Both the position numbers and the translations under genes were made by a program. Of a DNA stretch of 64,000 nucleotides, positions 45,412 to 57,779 are shown piece after piece. The notes under the pieces are model-generated. The model saw only the letters and a list, made by a program, of their open reading frames with translations, was not told the origin of the DNA and searched no databases. Source of the stretch: Erigeron canadensis (taxonomy: Eukaryota; Streptophyta; Magnoliopsida; Asterales; Asteraceae). The stretch spans positions 42,170,463 through 42,234,462 of the forward strand of contig NC_057766.1 of assembly GCF_010389155.1 (NCBI RefSeq). Direction: 5' to 3'. The first letter of the stretch is position 1. Each line of letters starts with the position of its first letter.

Positions 45412-45700
45412 TTATCAACTAATTTTCTAATCTTCTAGCCTTTTGCCAATAGACTTCATCGGATTTTACATGAACAATTCTCTCAGGGTTTTAGGTCTCG
45501 GTGGCCGAAAAGCTTACAAGACACCAGCAAGTGTACAAAATAAACCACTACCTTTAACTTTAGCTGATTTTAGCCTATGCGATTTTTATATTTTTTGTTG
45601 GGTGACCAATTAACTTTGAATTGCATCAATGCATAAAAACAATCCTAGAAATATATATATATAGGGTTTTATTAAGATTGTCATGGTCACCCTTATACTG
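45412..45700. other. short intergenic stretch
   Basis: Nothing recognised between the TRIM-like element and the next MITE. Confidence 0.4.
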
Positions 45701-45702
45701 CA

Positions 45703-46326
45703 TTCTTGAGTTTTTTTGTATGGGATAGGAAAGGAAAGGCTAAGAAAACCTCCTTTTTTTCATTCTTGAGTTTTTTTTTTTAAAAGAAAAGAATGGAAAA
45801 GAAAGGGTAACTTAGGGTTTTTTTACCCAAAAATTTTCCAGCCAAATATGGTCAGATTTGGAGAGAAAAGTGTACATCAAAATATAAAAGTACCAATTTA
45901 CCCATCAAATTTGCTGCTGCTCCATCTGTAATTGAATCTACTGCAACCGGATTATGCTCGGAGCTGCTGCTGCTGTCGTCTGTTCTTGTATTTGTAATCA
46001 AGGGATAAATAAAAGAAGGAAGAGATGAGTTTTTGAAAAAGTGAAACTTTATAATGAGATGTATGTAGGGTTATGAAGATAAAAGGAGGCTGAAGGAGGA
46101 AATGGTTCGTTTGTGGACCTTGTGAAGTTGTGCAGAATTGCAGATTTTTTTCCTAATGAATAATATATAATAATAAGGATATAATAGTAATGTTTGTTTC
46201 TTTATTTTTTCCTTTCCAATCCACTTTTTGTAACTCAAAAATGCAAATAATGCAATAAGATTTCTTATCTTTTCTTTTCAAATCAATTCATTCCTTTTTT
46301 TTACTTAAGTTTTAAACTCAAGAATG
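45703..46326. mobile_element. MITE with CATTCTTGAG termini
   Basis: CATTCTTGAGTTT at 45703 (and a second copy at 45761) is matched in inverted form by AAACTCAAGAATG at the right end. A further subterminal match is AAAAGAAAAGAATGG on the left against its inverted form on the right. The centre (45900-46130) is less AT-rich, with CTGCTGCTGC runs, and could be a captured fragment. No clear TSD. Confidence 0.6.
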
Positions 46327-46882
46327 GAGAATTAGTCTCCGGATCCATGTAGCTCTATCACTCTCTGGGCTTCTATATTTTGTAAGTTTGGGTAGTCTTG
46401 AATTAGCTTTTAAATTTTAATATATAAACTATAAAGGTATGCAAATACCCCACACACAATAAAGAAAAGAACTTTCACCTTGCTACACTCCCACACGAAG
46501 TAAAGAGTTGGCCCAAGTGGCTTCTAGCTAGATGAAATACATGTAAAAGATTAGCAATGATATGCAAAAGATTAATTATTAGAAAAGAAGTACTAAAGTT
46601 AATAAGTAAGATAAGATGTTGATAATTGAATCATGATACAACTTATACATCAAATTTATAGATCACCATTATATATACAATGATAAAAGATTTTCATGAT
46701 ATACAAAAGAATAATATGTTATAAAGATAATTTCTTTTTCATTATTTAGACATAGAAATAATAATAATGTATAATCGGAGAGGGCCTCACCCAAGGTCTA
46801 TTCCATCGGTCCATACATATGAAACTTATAAAACTTGATCTTATGGGAAACAGACATGTCTCACATCAAAAAGTACTTAAAT

Positions 46883-47173
46883 GGGATAAGTATCTTAAAA
46901 TGTTAAAAATTCTGAACGAATGTCTATAGTAGTAAATAACTAAAGTTGTGTGTATTGTATGTAAACAACTTGAAAATAATGTTTATTGTATGTAAGAAAA
47001 TGTATTCAACCAATTAAAATCAGACAAGTGGCAACTCTATATGGTTGTCACGTATGTTTTCTTACATATAATAAACATTTTTTAAAGTTATTTACATACA
47101 ATATACATAATTTTAGTTATTTCCTACTATAAACATTCGTTCAAAGCTTGTTACATACCAGGATACTTATCCC
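46883..47173. mobile_element. Mutator-type MITE, nearly full-length palindrome, 9-bp TSD
   Basis: TACTTAAAT at 46874-46882 and 47174-47182 flanks a 291-bp element starting GGGATAAGTATC and ending with its inverse GATACTTATCCC. The inverted repeats continue for over 110 bp (GAACGAATGT, AATAACTAAA, ATTGTATGTAA in both arms). A 9-bp TSD is the mark of Mutator-like transposition. Confidence 0.85.
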
Positions 47174-47182
47174 TACTTAAAT

Positions 47183-48886
47183 TGCAATAGTTATGTAAAT
47201 AAACTTCAATATCTAATTATGTAAATAAGCAAACCGAAAAATGAACCAAGACAACCAGAAAAGAGGTGTTTGCAACAACTTGTACTTAAATCTCACATCA
47301 CCTTTCTGCAAGACTACACAAAATTTTCATAAAAAAGAAAGAAAAAGACATATATTAAGTGCTTGAGAACCATTGATACCCACCCCCACCATTGAACCCG
47401 CCCACCCAATGTTCTAAAGTCATTTCCTTTACCTTTTTTGTCCATGTTTAGAGAGACAATTGTTTGATTAGGATAATAAAGAACCAATTAAATTAACCAC
47501 AAGTCATCAGTTCAAAGTATTTCATTATTAAAGCAATATCACTTCACTATAATTACAAAGTGGATTAAACGCGGACTTTTATAATTTTATATATCGTTGT
47601 ATCTTGTTTTATAAAATCCCAGGGGAGGCCCGGAGGGGGTTAAACCCGACCTCCGTCTATGCCACATGTTTGAAGAAGTTACAAAATTGTTAACATATCT
47701 ACACGTATTGTATATGTATAAATATAATGTGTCATAGAGAAAAATTATTTTGAGAATCCTTAAAAAAAAATTTGAAAACCTTTTTAAATTAATCATAACC
47801 ATTAAAATTTTTAATCAATAGATACAAATAATAATGACAAAATTGTAATTAATTTGAACATTAAATTACACTATTGAAGACATTAAAGGGCAAAAAGGAA
47901 CTTACAATATAATTATTTTCGTTCAAAAAAACAATATCATTATTTTATCAAAACCATCCCTATATACATGGATCTTACAGACTGTTTAAACTTTAAACTT
48001 AAAAAAAAATCCCTAATAACCTTAAACAGCGGGCTATAATGATTAAGATCAAAAATATTCACAATCCTTTCAATCCTCTAAAAACAATTATTTGTTCGTG
48101 ATTGCAATAGATTACTTCATGGTATCAATTTCTTGCAATTAATTAATTTATCCTATCAATTTTTTGAATTGTGGCACAAATTTTTGTTTTGCGGTTAGTG
48201 ATTTTGAAATTGAGACTACATCTGGCTCGGTGCTTTTAAATTGTTTCAATTACTCAGATACATCATTATCATTTTTGATAAAATAGTAAGTATTTTATTA
48301 GGGGGAAGTGAAGGTATGCTGTTAGGCACTTAAGTTTGGTGAAATACCTCTCACATTCTAATTTTTTAATCCATAAAAAATATGGGGGGCCATTATTTAT
48401 TCATTATATATTTATGGATTTAAAAATTAGTAGTGAATGAGATTATTTCACCCAACTTAGGTGTGTGAAGCACCACCTTTACCTTTCCCATTTTATTATT
48501 TGTTAGTTTTTAATCTTCAAATATATATAAAATTATAATATCTTTTGTGTATCAGCTATTGCGATCTATTATTTTTTTCTTTTTACCATCAACTAGTAGG
48601 TTCGCAAATAATGAAACGACATTTATCGATTTACCATCAGCGAACAAGTTTAAGAAGGTGATTTTTTTTATTGTGTTACTGTAATTTTTATTGAAAGAAG
48701 GAGAAATTTCAACCTAACAAGTTTACAAATGTTAGAAGAACGAAGATGCAACGGGGATATGAGCACATGTGTCTGATTAGTCATATGAGCATATACATGC
48801 ATGAACGTTGTTATGAACATATATATACAATTAATTTATTCTTTTTAAAGAAAAAATATATATTATGAATAATAATAATGCATATC

Positions 48887-48921
<35 letters not shown>

Positions 48922-49355
48922 CCTTCTTACAATTTTGATTTTTCTTTAAAGATATTATATTCGTGCACATGTGCACACATATACAATTATGATAATATAC
49001 AAATTTAAATAAATTGTTGAGCAATGTATGCATGTTCCTTTTTTAAAAGATATTGTGTTTGTGCACATGTGCACACGTTTACAATTATGATCATATGTGA
49101 ACGAAAATAAATTAGTAGGTGATCACAAATATGACCATGTATGAATTAAATTAAATTAGTTGGTGATCACATGTACATGAACAACCATAATGATGATCAC
49201 ATGTGTGTGACTAACCATATTTATTTTATATTCTATTAAGTTAATTAATGTTGATATAAAATTACAATATTATTCCTGTAATTATTACTGGAAAAAGGTC
49301 CCTAAAAGTTCTTTTTTAAGAGTTCTTAGAATAACTTTTCCCATGTGTTTCATAA

Positions 49356-49395
<40 letters not shown>

Positions 49396-50059
49396 AAACG
49401 ACTGAATTATATTTAAAAGTTTTTAGATATATTTGATTTCAATAAATAGTTAATGACTGAATTATAAATACTATGATTTTTTTTATCGTTATAAAGTTTC
49501 ATTTGTTTATATATGTGAATTACCTAAAAGTTAAGGGCATATTTTTCTCTGATTCAGTATGGGCATTTGAATTTTCAGGGCCGTCATTGATAAAGCCACC
49601 TTAACTTATTGTTACGTATTGACATAGGTTTCAACATAGTCTTTGAATTTCTAATTAAACTTCTTCTTGGACTGTCGCTTGTTAATAACGAAAATTATCT
49701 GTAAACTGCTTCTTCTCTAAATTCTCTCCAAATAAAAATGTTTCAAAGTCGCAGTAATAACTCAAAAACACACATCAGGTTTTTATTTATATAATGTTAT
49801 ATTTGTCTAAACTACTAACAACTTATTAAGTACAATATTAAAAATATATAAATATTCATAATAGAGGGGAAAAAAATAAGTGACCAAAAAGCCAAAAGCA
49901 TACTACCATTTCAACCAATAATTTTTATCAAGATTTCACGAATAAAATCACATAGAGTTCGTAAATTTTGATATCTAATGAAATGCCCTATGAGAGTTGC
50001 AATTTTGAGCCTTGTAAGGCCGATGGTTCATAATTTAAGCCGTGTCACTCTTGCAATAA
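47183..50059. other. intergenic, AT-rich, no gene
   Basis: Nothing coding is supported. (TA)n runs are at 48893-48917 and 49356-49391. CATGTGCACA-type short direct and inverted repeats occur between 48960 and 49220 (GTGCACATGTGCACA twice, then TGATCACATGT several times). A GC-rich patch is at 47615-47665. Confidence 0.5.
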
Positions 50060-50062
50060 TAA

Positions 50063-51944
50063 GGCCTCTCCTTATAGGCTTCTAGACGCGCGTCTTCTCC
50101 CGTTCCGACGCACCAAACGAGCTAGATGCTATAAGCACCAGCTGCATCTGGTGTTGCGTCTCCTTCACACGTCCGATTTCGAACGCATGTCTACTTAGAA
50201 TGTCGGGCCCAAACTCGAGTATAAAGCACTTAAAAAAAATGAATTTTGAATTTAAAAAGAGTAGCAACGGCTACTTGACAGGCCCGTTCCTCCTCTTCCA
50301 TTTTTTTTTAAATATTTTTTTTCTTTCTATTTAAACAACATCATTTTACCATAATTTTCTTCACATTTTACTTCCATCTTCCATTTTCTTACTCAAAAAC
50401 ACATTTTTCTCTCAACATTTCATCAACCAAAATGTCTAGGAAAAACAAAAATCTTGCAAACCAAAACCAAACCCAAAACACAAACCAACACCAAAACCCT
50501 GCCCAATACCAAAATGTCATGGATGATTTTGAGTCGCTTCTAGATTTGGGACCCTTTCCACCAGTGGGATCTCCCCCCTCCATGTCGTCGTCTAATATGG
50601 CGAGGACCTCTAGCAGCTTTGGTGCAATGAACTAATCGTTTACGAGCTTGTTAGGTACGCCAACGATTAACGAACAGTTGCAGCAGTTCCTGTTGCTGCA
50701 ACTTTTTAACCAACTTCAGGCTGCTAGTGGGTCTAACCAGAGGCCTGTAGGTGAGACTTCTTCACAACCGGCACGAACTAGTGTCGCATCTGCAGAGAAA
50801 GAAGAAGTTCAGGAAGTTCCTACACCGCCCAAGCGAGTGACAAAAAAGGGGTGGCTGCAGCTGAGAAGGCGAAGTGGTCCATGGACGAATGTGTTTTGTT
50901 GTGCATGGCGTGGACACATGCTTCACAAGACTCAAGAGTTGGTATTAGCCAAGATGAGACAATGTATTGGCGTAAAGTGATCGAATGGTACAACCAAGAC
51001 CCCCCAGCCGGAGAACGAATCAAAAGTCAGTTACAAGGAAAGTGGAACAAGATCAAAAGTACTACTAAGAGGTTTGGAGCAATTATGAAGAAGTTACAAG
51101 AGCATGGGCGACAGAGCGGTACAGATGAGAGACAAGTGTACAACCAAGCTCACATTGAGTACTTGGCGGTTCATGGACCACCCAAGTACCAATTTGAGGC
51201 GTGTTACGAGGTGCTGAAAGACTGTCCCGCCTTTTGGCAAGATCATAGTGTTCCCAGAAGAGGCGTGGGTGATTATGTTGATTTGAGTGGTTATGTAGAT
51301 TTGGGCCAGTCGAGTGCAAACCCGGATGCGGCGACAGAGCGGTTGTTTGGAGACGACCCAATTCGTAGACCTATGGGTCGTAATGTTAGCCGGAAAATGT
51401 CAAGTGGTTCGGATGCCACTTTTAGCCGTGCTGGTTCAAGTGGGTTAGAACAGGCCTTGAACACGCTTAATCGAATGCTCTTGTTGCAAGAAGAGCAGAT
51501 GAGGAAAATTGATGAGGATAGGAAAAAAAAAATAGAAGAGGAGCGGAAGCTGAGAGCGGATGATTGCTTCCGCAACCAATCCCCACCGGCATCGATGATG
51601 ACGAGTTGGAGCAGATAAGGGCTATGCGTAAAAACCTCATCGATAAGTACGGGCCGTATTTTAAGGATATCTAGGTTTCGTTTGTATTTTTAGTTTAATG
51701 TGTTTTAATTCTTAGGTTTGATTTATATATTTATGTGTTTTATGTTTTTTTTTTAAGTGTTGTAATGTGTTTTTTAATAATAAAATGTGTTTGTATAATT
51801 TTGTGAAAAATAAAAATGAAATAATATAATAATGGATGAATAGTGTTAGAAGTGAGGTTATAATGAGGGGGTGTTCTTGGTGTATCTAGAAGTGATGAAT
51901 AGTGTTAAAAGTTGGTTAAAAGTAATTCCTTATAAGGAGAGGCC
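50063..51944 (+). mobile_element. PIF/Harbinger-type transposon with ORF1 only
   Basis: GGCCTCTCCTTATA at 50063-50076 is matched by the inverse TATAAGGAGAGGCC at 51931-51944, flanked by TAA at 50060-50062 and 51945-51947, the standard 3-bp PIF/Harbinger target. The 1,882-bp body codes for the Myb/SANT-like ORF1 on plus and for no DDE transposase, so movement would need a partner. Confidence 0.8.
50432..51674 (+). pseudogene. Myb/SANT-like ORF1 of the PIF/Harbinger-type element
   Basis: In PIF/Harbinger elements ORF1 is a Myb/trihelix-like DNA-binding partner of the transposase. The frame starts at an ATG (50432) with an Asn/Gln-rich leader, meets a stop at 50633-50635, then continues from 50648. 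It changes frame near 50850 and runs to 51618; another shift near 51575 leads to the natural-looking end at 51672-51674 (AMRKNLIDKYGPYF). The DNA-binding segment is about 50863-51100: KWSMDECVLLCMAW, then YWRKVIEWYNQ, then LQGKWNKIKSTTKRF, a trihelix-type spacing of Trp residues. A C-terminal coiled coil follows (EEQMRKIDEDRKKKIEEERK). Plant copies are often annotated as NAM-associated or glutathione S-transferase T3-like proteins. Confidence 0.75.
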
Positions 51945-51947
51945 TAA

Positions 51948-53540
51948 AGGCGAGGCTTGTAAGCTTGTGATTTTGACTTTAATTGACTATTTTTAATTCG
52001 TACAATATTAAGATTTTTTGTAAAATTTTATTATGCAAGATATTTTTCAAGATCTTATTTGCGCGTAAATGCATAAAAATTACAAAAGCAAATAAGACAA
52101 AAAAAAAAAAAGGTAAAATCGTAAGCCACAAAAGGCTCAATATCAAAAGTCTTCTTCTGCAAAAACTGAAAGCCTCACAGGTATGTATGTTATTGATTTT
52201 GTTGATCATATATTTTATAATAAATGGTTAAATTGATATATTTTTTTTGAAGCTATTAAGTAGATGGATAAACATATAGCTAGATTTTTCTCATACATAT
52301 ACATGATTTGTGAATTTACACTTTTAATCGAGATATCTTCGTAACTGTTTTAGATCGTCATTCTGGTCATCGTTAAAGTATTTACATAAAGAAATTTCGA
52401 ACTTGAACATTTTCTCATAGAACAAAACTGTTGATTTAAAGATTCGCTGACCAGACTTGGTTGCTGACGTATGTTGTCAGCAAATCATCAACGAGTCAGA
52501 GACTCTTCATCATCAGCGGACGGTTCCTTTCCAGCTTGTAAGTCAATGCGGGAAGATTTTGAACTAAGAAAAAGACAAGAGTTACATGGTGGTTTCTCTA
52601 ACTGTATTTTACCATGAAAGACAAAGATGCAGGCGGACCAAAAGAAGCGTTTTCTCTTTCATACCCGTTTTCGCGAAGAAGACAAAGGCTCCTGGATCAA
52701 AGTACATTGAGCCAATGAGATCTCGACAACCACCATCAATCACTGTTAATGTAAGGTTGTGTTGCCCTAATTCATCCCCTATATAAAGCAACACAGCCGC
52801 ACCAAAAACACTTTGTGTTTGTCACCATATGTAAATTAATCTATAGGTTGAATGTAACTATGTTAGTTAAATTAACATATAAATCTTAGCAATTTTCTCT
52901 TGTAATTGTTTAAATTTTCTAATTAGTCTAAAACTTAGCAATTGTATGTTGATGTATTTTCTTGTAAGATAAGTTGTTACATCGGCCGTGTATTCACTGT
53001 TTAATCAATGATACGATTAGACTTACATAGATTTGTGTACTTGAATACGGAGTATTACTCTTGTTCTTTACTTTCTATTCTATACTTTTTATTCTTTTAC
53101 TTTCTCGTCTAGTTAATTTAATATAAGTATGGCAAATCGTGGAATGTTGCCGAATCAAACATCTTAACAATGTTCCTCCAAAGCTTTTTAATCCCTCAAA
53201 TTAGTTTTTCATTTTTGTTAAAGTGTAAGTGTATTACAGCAAATCAAGTATGTTCGTCCTTTTCAATAAACTCCAAAAGAAGTTACGTTTCAGCCAACCA
53301 ATGGTAGACCGAGTGGTTTAGAAAAGGCAAGGAAAAGGAAATTAAAATCAATATCTAAAAGACATTTGTGAGATTTAGTGTTCGTGATCTTTTATATATT
53401 TTTCTTTTTGTAGTTGTCATGATGACAGTAATCTAATCGAAAATGACACGATAGAAAATGAAATCTGAAATATATATAACTAGATTAATTAGGTAGCGAT
53501 GATAATGTTCTATATATGTTAGAAACTTAGAATAAATTTT
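51948..53540. other. intergenic with an orphan promoter-like stretch
   Basis: At 52461-52483 there is an 8-bp dyad TTGCTGAC...GTCAGCAA around a TGACGTA core, resembling a bZIP site. At 52781-52788 CTATATAAA resembles a TATA box. I see no convincing coding sequence after it; small frames on both strands at 52586-52794 show no family motif. Confidence 0.45.
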
Positions 53541-53542
53541 AG

Positions 53543-53935
53543 TGGGTGATTATCAAATGAAAACAAAATTAAAATGAGAACAAATTAGAATACTTAAAAA
53601 CTACATTTTGATGCATTAAAAGTCTATAAAACTGACATAGTGCATAACTAATTATCATTATTTAAATGTTTAACAACACATTGATCCGTCAAAATCGAAA
53701 AAATCACGTTTTTTGTTGGATGCATCATTTTGATGAATATGCATCCAAGATGGATGCAAAAAACAAAAAAAAAGTGATTTTTTCGATTTTGACGAATCAA
53801 TGTGTTGTTAAACACTTAAATAATGATAATTAGTTATGCACTATGTTAGTTTATGGACTTTTAATGCATCAAATGATGTTTTTAAATGTCCTCATCGTTT
53901 TTATTTTAAAAGTGTTCTCACTGGGGTATTATCCA
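53543..53935. mobile_element. foldback MITE
   Basis: The left half (GATGCATTAAAAGTC, CATAGTGCATAACTAATTA, GTCAAAATCGAAAAAATCAC) is repeated in inverted form in the right half; the arms are at least 130 bp with few mismatches around a 65-bp centre containing GGATGCAT. ATTTTAG lies just outside both ends and may be the TSD. Confidence 0.75.
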
Positions 53936-54159
53936 TATTTTAGTTGAGGATTTGACGAAAACAATCATTAGCACTGTTACGTTGCTAAATGAATCTTGTA
54001 GACATATTTTCTATATCTAAAAATTTTCATTTAATACATTAAATTAAGATTATCCAAACCTAATTAACCATTAAGATTATCACAACAAGTTGAATCACAC
54101 TGACCAAATGACGCAGTAAAAGAAACTTAGGTTTTACCCAAAGTCATGAGTTCGATTTT

Positions 54160-54590
54160 TAGGGATTGCACCAACAAATCCGGAAGTTGGAATGTCGGGT
54201 TGATTTTCAATCCGGAAATTCTACTTCCATTTTCTAAAGTATAATAATGTTCCTAAAAATTTATAAAAAGTGTTCATATTCTTATAAATAAAATTGATTT
54301 ACTTCAATCCGGCAATAGGACTTCCGGATTTACTTTTCCAATCATTTACTTCAATCCGGCAATAGGACTTCCAAATTCACTTTTCCAATCCGGCAATAAG
54401 ATTTCCAGATTCGTTGTTGTCAGGCCACATTTGTACTTCCATGTCAATCCGGCACTCCAATTTTCGGATTCCTTTGTATGATATTCTCTTTCCTGCACGT
54501 ACGAAAAAGTTTTTGAATCCGGCATTCCTATATCCGGGTTGAGTTTACGTGTACAAGTCCGACAATTTTAATCCCGGATTTACTTGTTTT
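54160..54590. repeat. local array of AATCCGGCAATAGG-like repeats
   Basis: About eight variants of AATCCGGMAWTNGGACTTCC occur in 400 bp, some followed by the inverse CCGGATT, so short dyads form. TTACTTCAATCCGGCAATAG is an exact repeat at about 54298 and 54345. Confidence 0.7.
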
Positions 54591-54600
54591 ATAATTTTTT

Positions 54601-55449
54601 TTTCCAAAAACTTGTTTGACAAAATGAGTACTTATAAATATGCCCACTTCAAAAAAAAATCGTCCAACCTATGCTTTAATATATATTCCACGGTTTGATA
54701 CACCAATTTCGTCAATTTGAGCATTCATTTTCGATCTATTCAAAATGCGTCTTATATAAAATATTGTGAGAGATTTCAAAAGAAAATCTCATTGCAATTT
54801 TCAAATACTTTTTGGTGCGTGCTTTCCACATAACATATAACATCAACTAAATCACCGATTTTCACACAAAACTTATGTTAAAACCAATTGCTCCTTTACA
54901 GTTGAGAATTTCGTAAAAAAAAAAAAAAAAAGAGAGATTAAAATCTCTGATTTTCCACCGCTTGAAAATGTTGTAGCCCAAGCTTCTTATCACGCTGTCA
55001 CAAATTAATAACAAAACAATGATCAATAGTTTTCGATATATTAAAATTTGAAACTTATAAGATTTTGGGAGACAAATGAGTTTTGAATTCATTACCCAAT
55101 TTGGCAATGATATCACATGGAATATATATGCATGTTTTGATTAAGTAATTAAGTACATGGAATATATGTGTATTACTCAAATGAAAGAATATATATTTAG
55201 TTAAAGTAAAAATGATTCAAATTGCTTCCTATTTAAAAAAGCATGCATCAAATACAATTGGGAGATCCCACTGGAACATGAGACCAATATTCCCCTACAA
55301 AACCAATTTTGAAACACATACACATTCTAATTCTAAGCCATGAACTATTGAACACCAACACCACTACCCGGCCACTTTTTCTTAGTCGATCTTAACTAGT
55401 GATCATATATATTTAATTACTCGATCGATCTCAAAGCACATATATACAT
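54601..55449 (+). other. upstream region of the AZG1-like gene
   Basis: AT-rich, no ORF supported; an A-run at 54915-54931. The last 100 bases before the ATG are CA- and T-rich, compatible with a 5' UTR. I could not choose a TATA box with confidence. Confidence 0.4.
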
Positions 55450-57186
55450 ATGGAAGTTACCACAGCAGTCCAACCATCTCCGTTAAAACGGCTCAACACT
55501 TTTATCGGCAAATCACGCGTTGGAAAACATTTCAAACTCATCGAACGTAAGTCTAATTTCACAACCGAGCTTCGTGCCGGAACAGCCACGTTCTTAACAA
55601 TGGCGTACATACTTGCTGTCAACGCCACCATCTTATCCGACTCGGGCGCCACTTGCTCAGTCTCGGACTGTGTCCCTCTTTGCTCCAACCCGTCTTTCAC
55701 CGCCACAAATTGCACCGGACCCAATCTTACTCTAATCCAACCTGATATTTCATGCAAGTTTAGCCCGGTTAACCCCGGGTACACTGCATGTCTGGAGAGA
55801 GTTCGAAAAGACCTAATTGTCGCCACGGTGGCGTCGTCCCTCATCGGGTGTGTCATCATGGGTTTGTTCGCAAACTTGCCATTGGCTCTGGCCCCTGGAA
55901 TGGGGACAAACGCCTACTTTGCATACACGGTTGTTGGGTTTCATGGTTCCGGTAACGTATCATACGAAAGTGCACTTGCAGCGGTTTTCATCGAAGGGTT
56001 AATATTTCTATTAATCTCAGCCGTTGGAATACGAGCACAGCTCGCAAAGTTAGTTCCAAAACCCGTACGGATCTCCTCATCAGCCGGTATAGGATTATTT
56101 TTAGCGTTTATCGGGTTACAAAATAACCAAGGAATCGGTCTAATCGGGTACAGCTCATCCACTCTCGTTACACTAGGCGCGTGTCCAGAATCTTCACGCG
56201 CTCCGTTGGCTCCCGTTACAACTTTCCCAAATGGCACTATTTTATTGGTCCCAGGCGGGTCAGTATCGGGAGATATTATGTGTGTTGGTAACAGAATGGA
56301 GAGCCCGACGTTTTGGTTGAGCGTGGCCGGGTTCGTAATTATCGCGTATTGTTTGGTTAAAAACATTAAAGGCGCAATGATTTACGGCATTGTGTTTGTT
56401 ACTGCCGTTTCATGGTTTCGTAACACTCCTGTTACCGTGTTTCCTGACACGGCAACAGGCAACTCTAGTTACGAATACTTTAAACATATAGTGGATGTTC
56501 ACAAAATTAAAGCGACAGCGGGCGCGTTAAGTTTTAGCGGGATAAGCAGTAGTTCATTTTGGGAAGCATTGATCACGTTTTTATATGTTGATATTCTAGA
56601 CACAACGGGAACTTTGTACTCAATGGCACGTTTTGCGGGTTTTACAGACGAAAATGGGAATTTCGAAGGACAGTATTTCGCCTTCATGTCGGATGCAACC
56701 GCAATAACAATCGGCTCGTTACTTGGCACTTCACCCGTGACGGCTTATATTGAGTCGTCAACGGGGATACGAGAAGGTGGGAGGACGGGGATAACGGCGT
56801 TAGCGGTAGCAGGTTATTTTATGTTGGCATTTTTCTTTACACCGTTATTGGCGTCGATACCGAAATGGGCGGTAGGACCGCCGTTGATACTGGTGGGAGT
56901 GTTGATGATGAGATCAGTAGCGGAGATTGACTGGGAAGATATGAAGCAAGCAATACCAGCGTTTATGACGTTGATATTGATGCCATTAACGTATTCGATA
57001 GCTTATGGTTTGATAGGGGGAATTGGGACGTATATGGTACTTAATTTGTGGGATTGGGTTGTGGGGATTTTTAGTAAATATGGTATTATTAAAGGTTGTA
57101 AAAATAGTAGTGGTCTTAGTTTAGGGGGTAGTCCTGTTAGTAACAGAAATGTTGTGGTAGAAAGTAGGAAGACTATTGAGGTTTAG
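55450..57186 (+). CDS. AZG1: adenine/guanine permease, AZG1-type, complete
   Basis: A plasma-membrane purine (adenine, guanine, hypoxanthine) transporter of the AzgA/NAT-NCS2-related family; plant AZG proteins also move cytokinins. One intact exon of 578 residues from ATG to TAG, the usual length. The family motifs are all present: [18 protein letters not shown] (41-58), [11 protein letters not shown] (149-159), [20 protein letters not shown] (209-228), [10 protein letters not shown] (380-389) and [19 protein letters not shown] (426-444), with multiple hydrophobic spans between. Two Cys-containing segments at 69-120 form the plant-type extracellular insert. The sequence is closer to AZG1 than AZG2 as I recall them. 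The first in-frame ATG is used; the N-terminus ([11 protein letters not shown]) fits AZG1. The C-terminal tail is hydrophilic and Ser-rich. Poly(A) signals are unclear. No break is seen. Confidence 0.93.
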   Translation: MEVTTAVQPSPLKRLNTFIGKSRVGKHFKLIERKSNFTTELRAGTATFLTMAYILAVNATILSDSGATCSVSDCVPLCSNPSFTATNCTGPNLTLIQPDISCKFSPVNPGYTACLERVRKDLIVATVASSLIGCVIMGLFANLPLALAPGMGTNAYFAYTVVGFHGSGNVSYESALAAVFIEGLIFLLISAVGIRAQLAKLVPKPVRISSSAGIGLFLAFIGLQNNQGIGLIGYSSSTLVTLGACPESSRAPLAPVTTFPNGTILLVPGGSVSGDIMCVGNRMESPTFWLSVAGFVIIAYCLVKNIKGAMIYGIVFVTAVSWFRNTPVTVFPDTATGNSSYEYFKHIVDVHKIKATAGALSFSGISSSSFWEALITFLYVDILDTTGTLYSMARFAGFTDENGNFEGQYFAFMSDATAITIGSLLGTSPVTAYIESSTGIREGGRTGITALAVAGYFMLAFFFTPLLASIPKWAVGPPLILVGVLMMRSVAEIDWEDMKQAIPAFMTLILMPLTYSIAYGLIGGIGTYMVLNLWDWVVGIFSKYGIIKGCKNSSGLSLGGSPVSNRNVVVESRKTIEV

Positions 57187-57189
57187 GTT

Positions 57190-57770
57190 GAATTTTTGGA
57201 GTTTTGTTTTTATTACTTTCCATATTATTATTATTATTTATTAATATTATTGTTATTATTAGTAGTGTAATCTTTAGGATTTTTATAATAGAAATATCTT
57301 GTGTATTAAGTATTTAAATTATCAAATAAGCAGCTACATACTTGTTTTTGGCGACATAATATGTCCCTTTTTAAATTAAATAAAACTTAAAATCTGCATT
57401 TCCATTTTTCCATACCGTCATAATAAAGGTTAGACTAACTTAAACCACCACATCAAGTTTAAACAACTCAATTTGTCCAAATCAACCAAATATATCCCAA
57501 TTTAATCGATTTGAAGTTTGATGAAACATCCCTTTAATTTTAGAGTCATGTTAAAATGATAAACAAATTATAAACTAATTGTTAAAAAGATAAATGACAT
57601 GTGAGGTGGTCCAATCAAACAAGTGATAGAAAAAAGAGAGAGAACACATAGAAGTAATTTAATTAATGGAAGTTGAGTTTGTAAAAATTTGTATATAAAA
57701 GGTTTTGCAAACTCAAAATTACTCTTAACTTTATACACTTTTTAAAACGTGTAATTCAAGATTTGAGTGA
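57190..57770. other. 3' flank of the AZG1-like gene
   Basis: TTA/ATT-rich 3' UTR-like sequence to about 57330, then AT-rich spacer with no gene. Confidence 0.5.
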
Positions 57771-57779
57771 CTTAATTAA

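Noticed and set aside
52586..52794. Overlapping small ORFs on both strands
   Set aside because: Neither matches a family I know. The composition fits a promoter-like or decayed region; reported only as an island.
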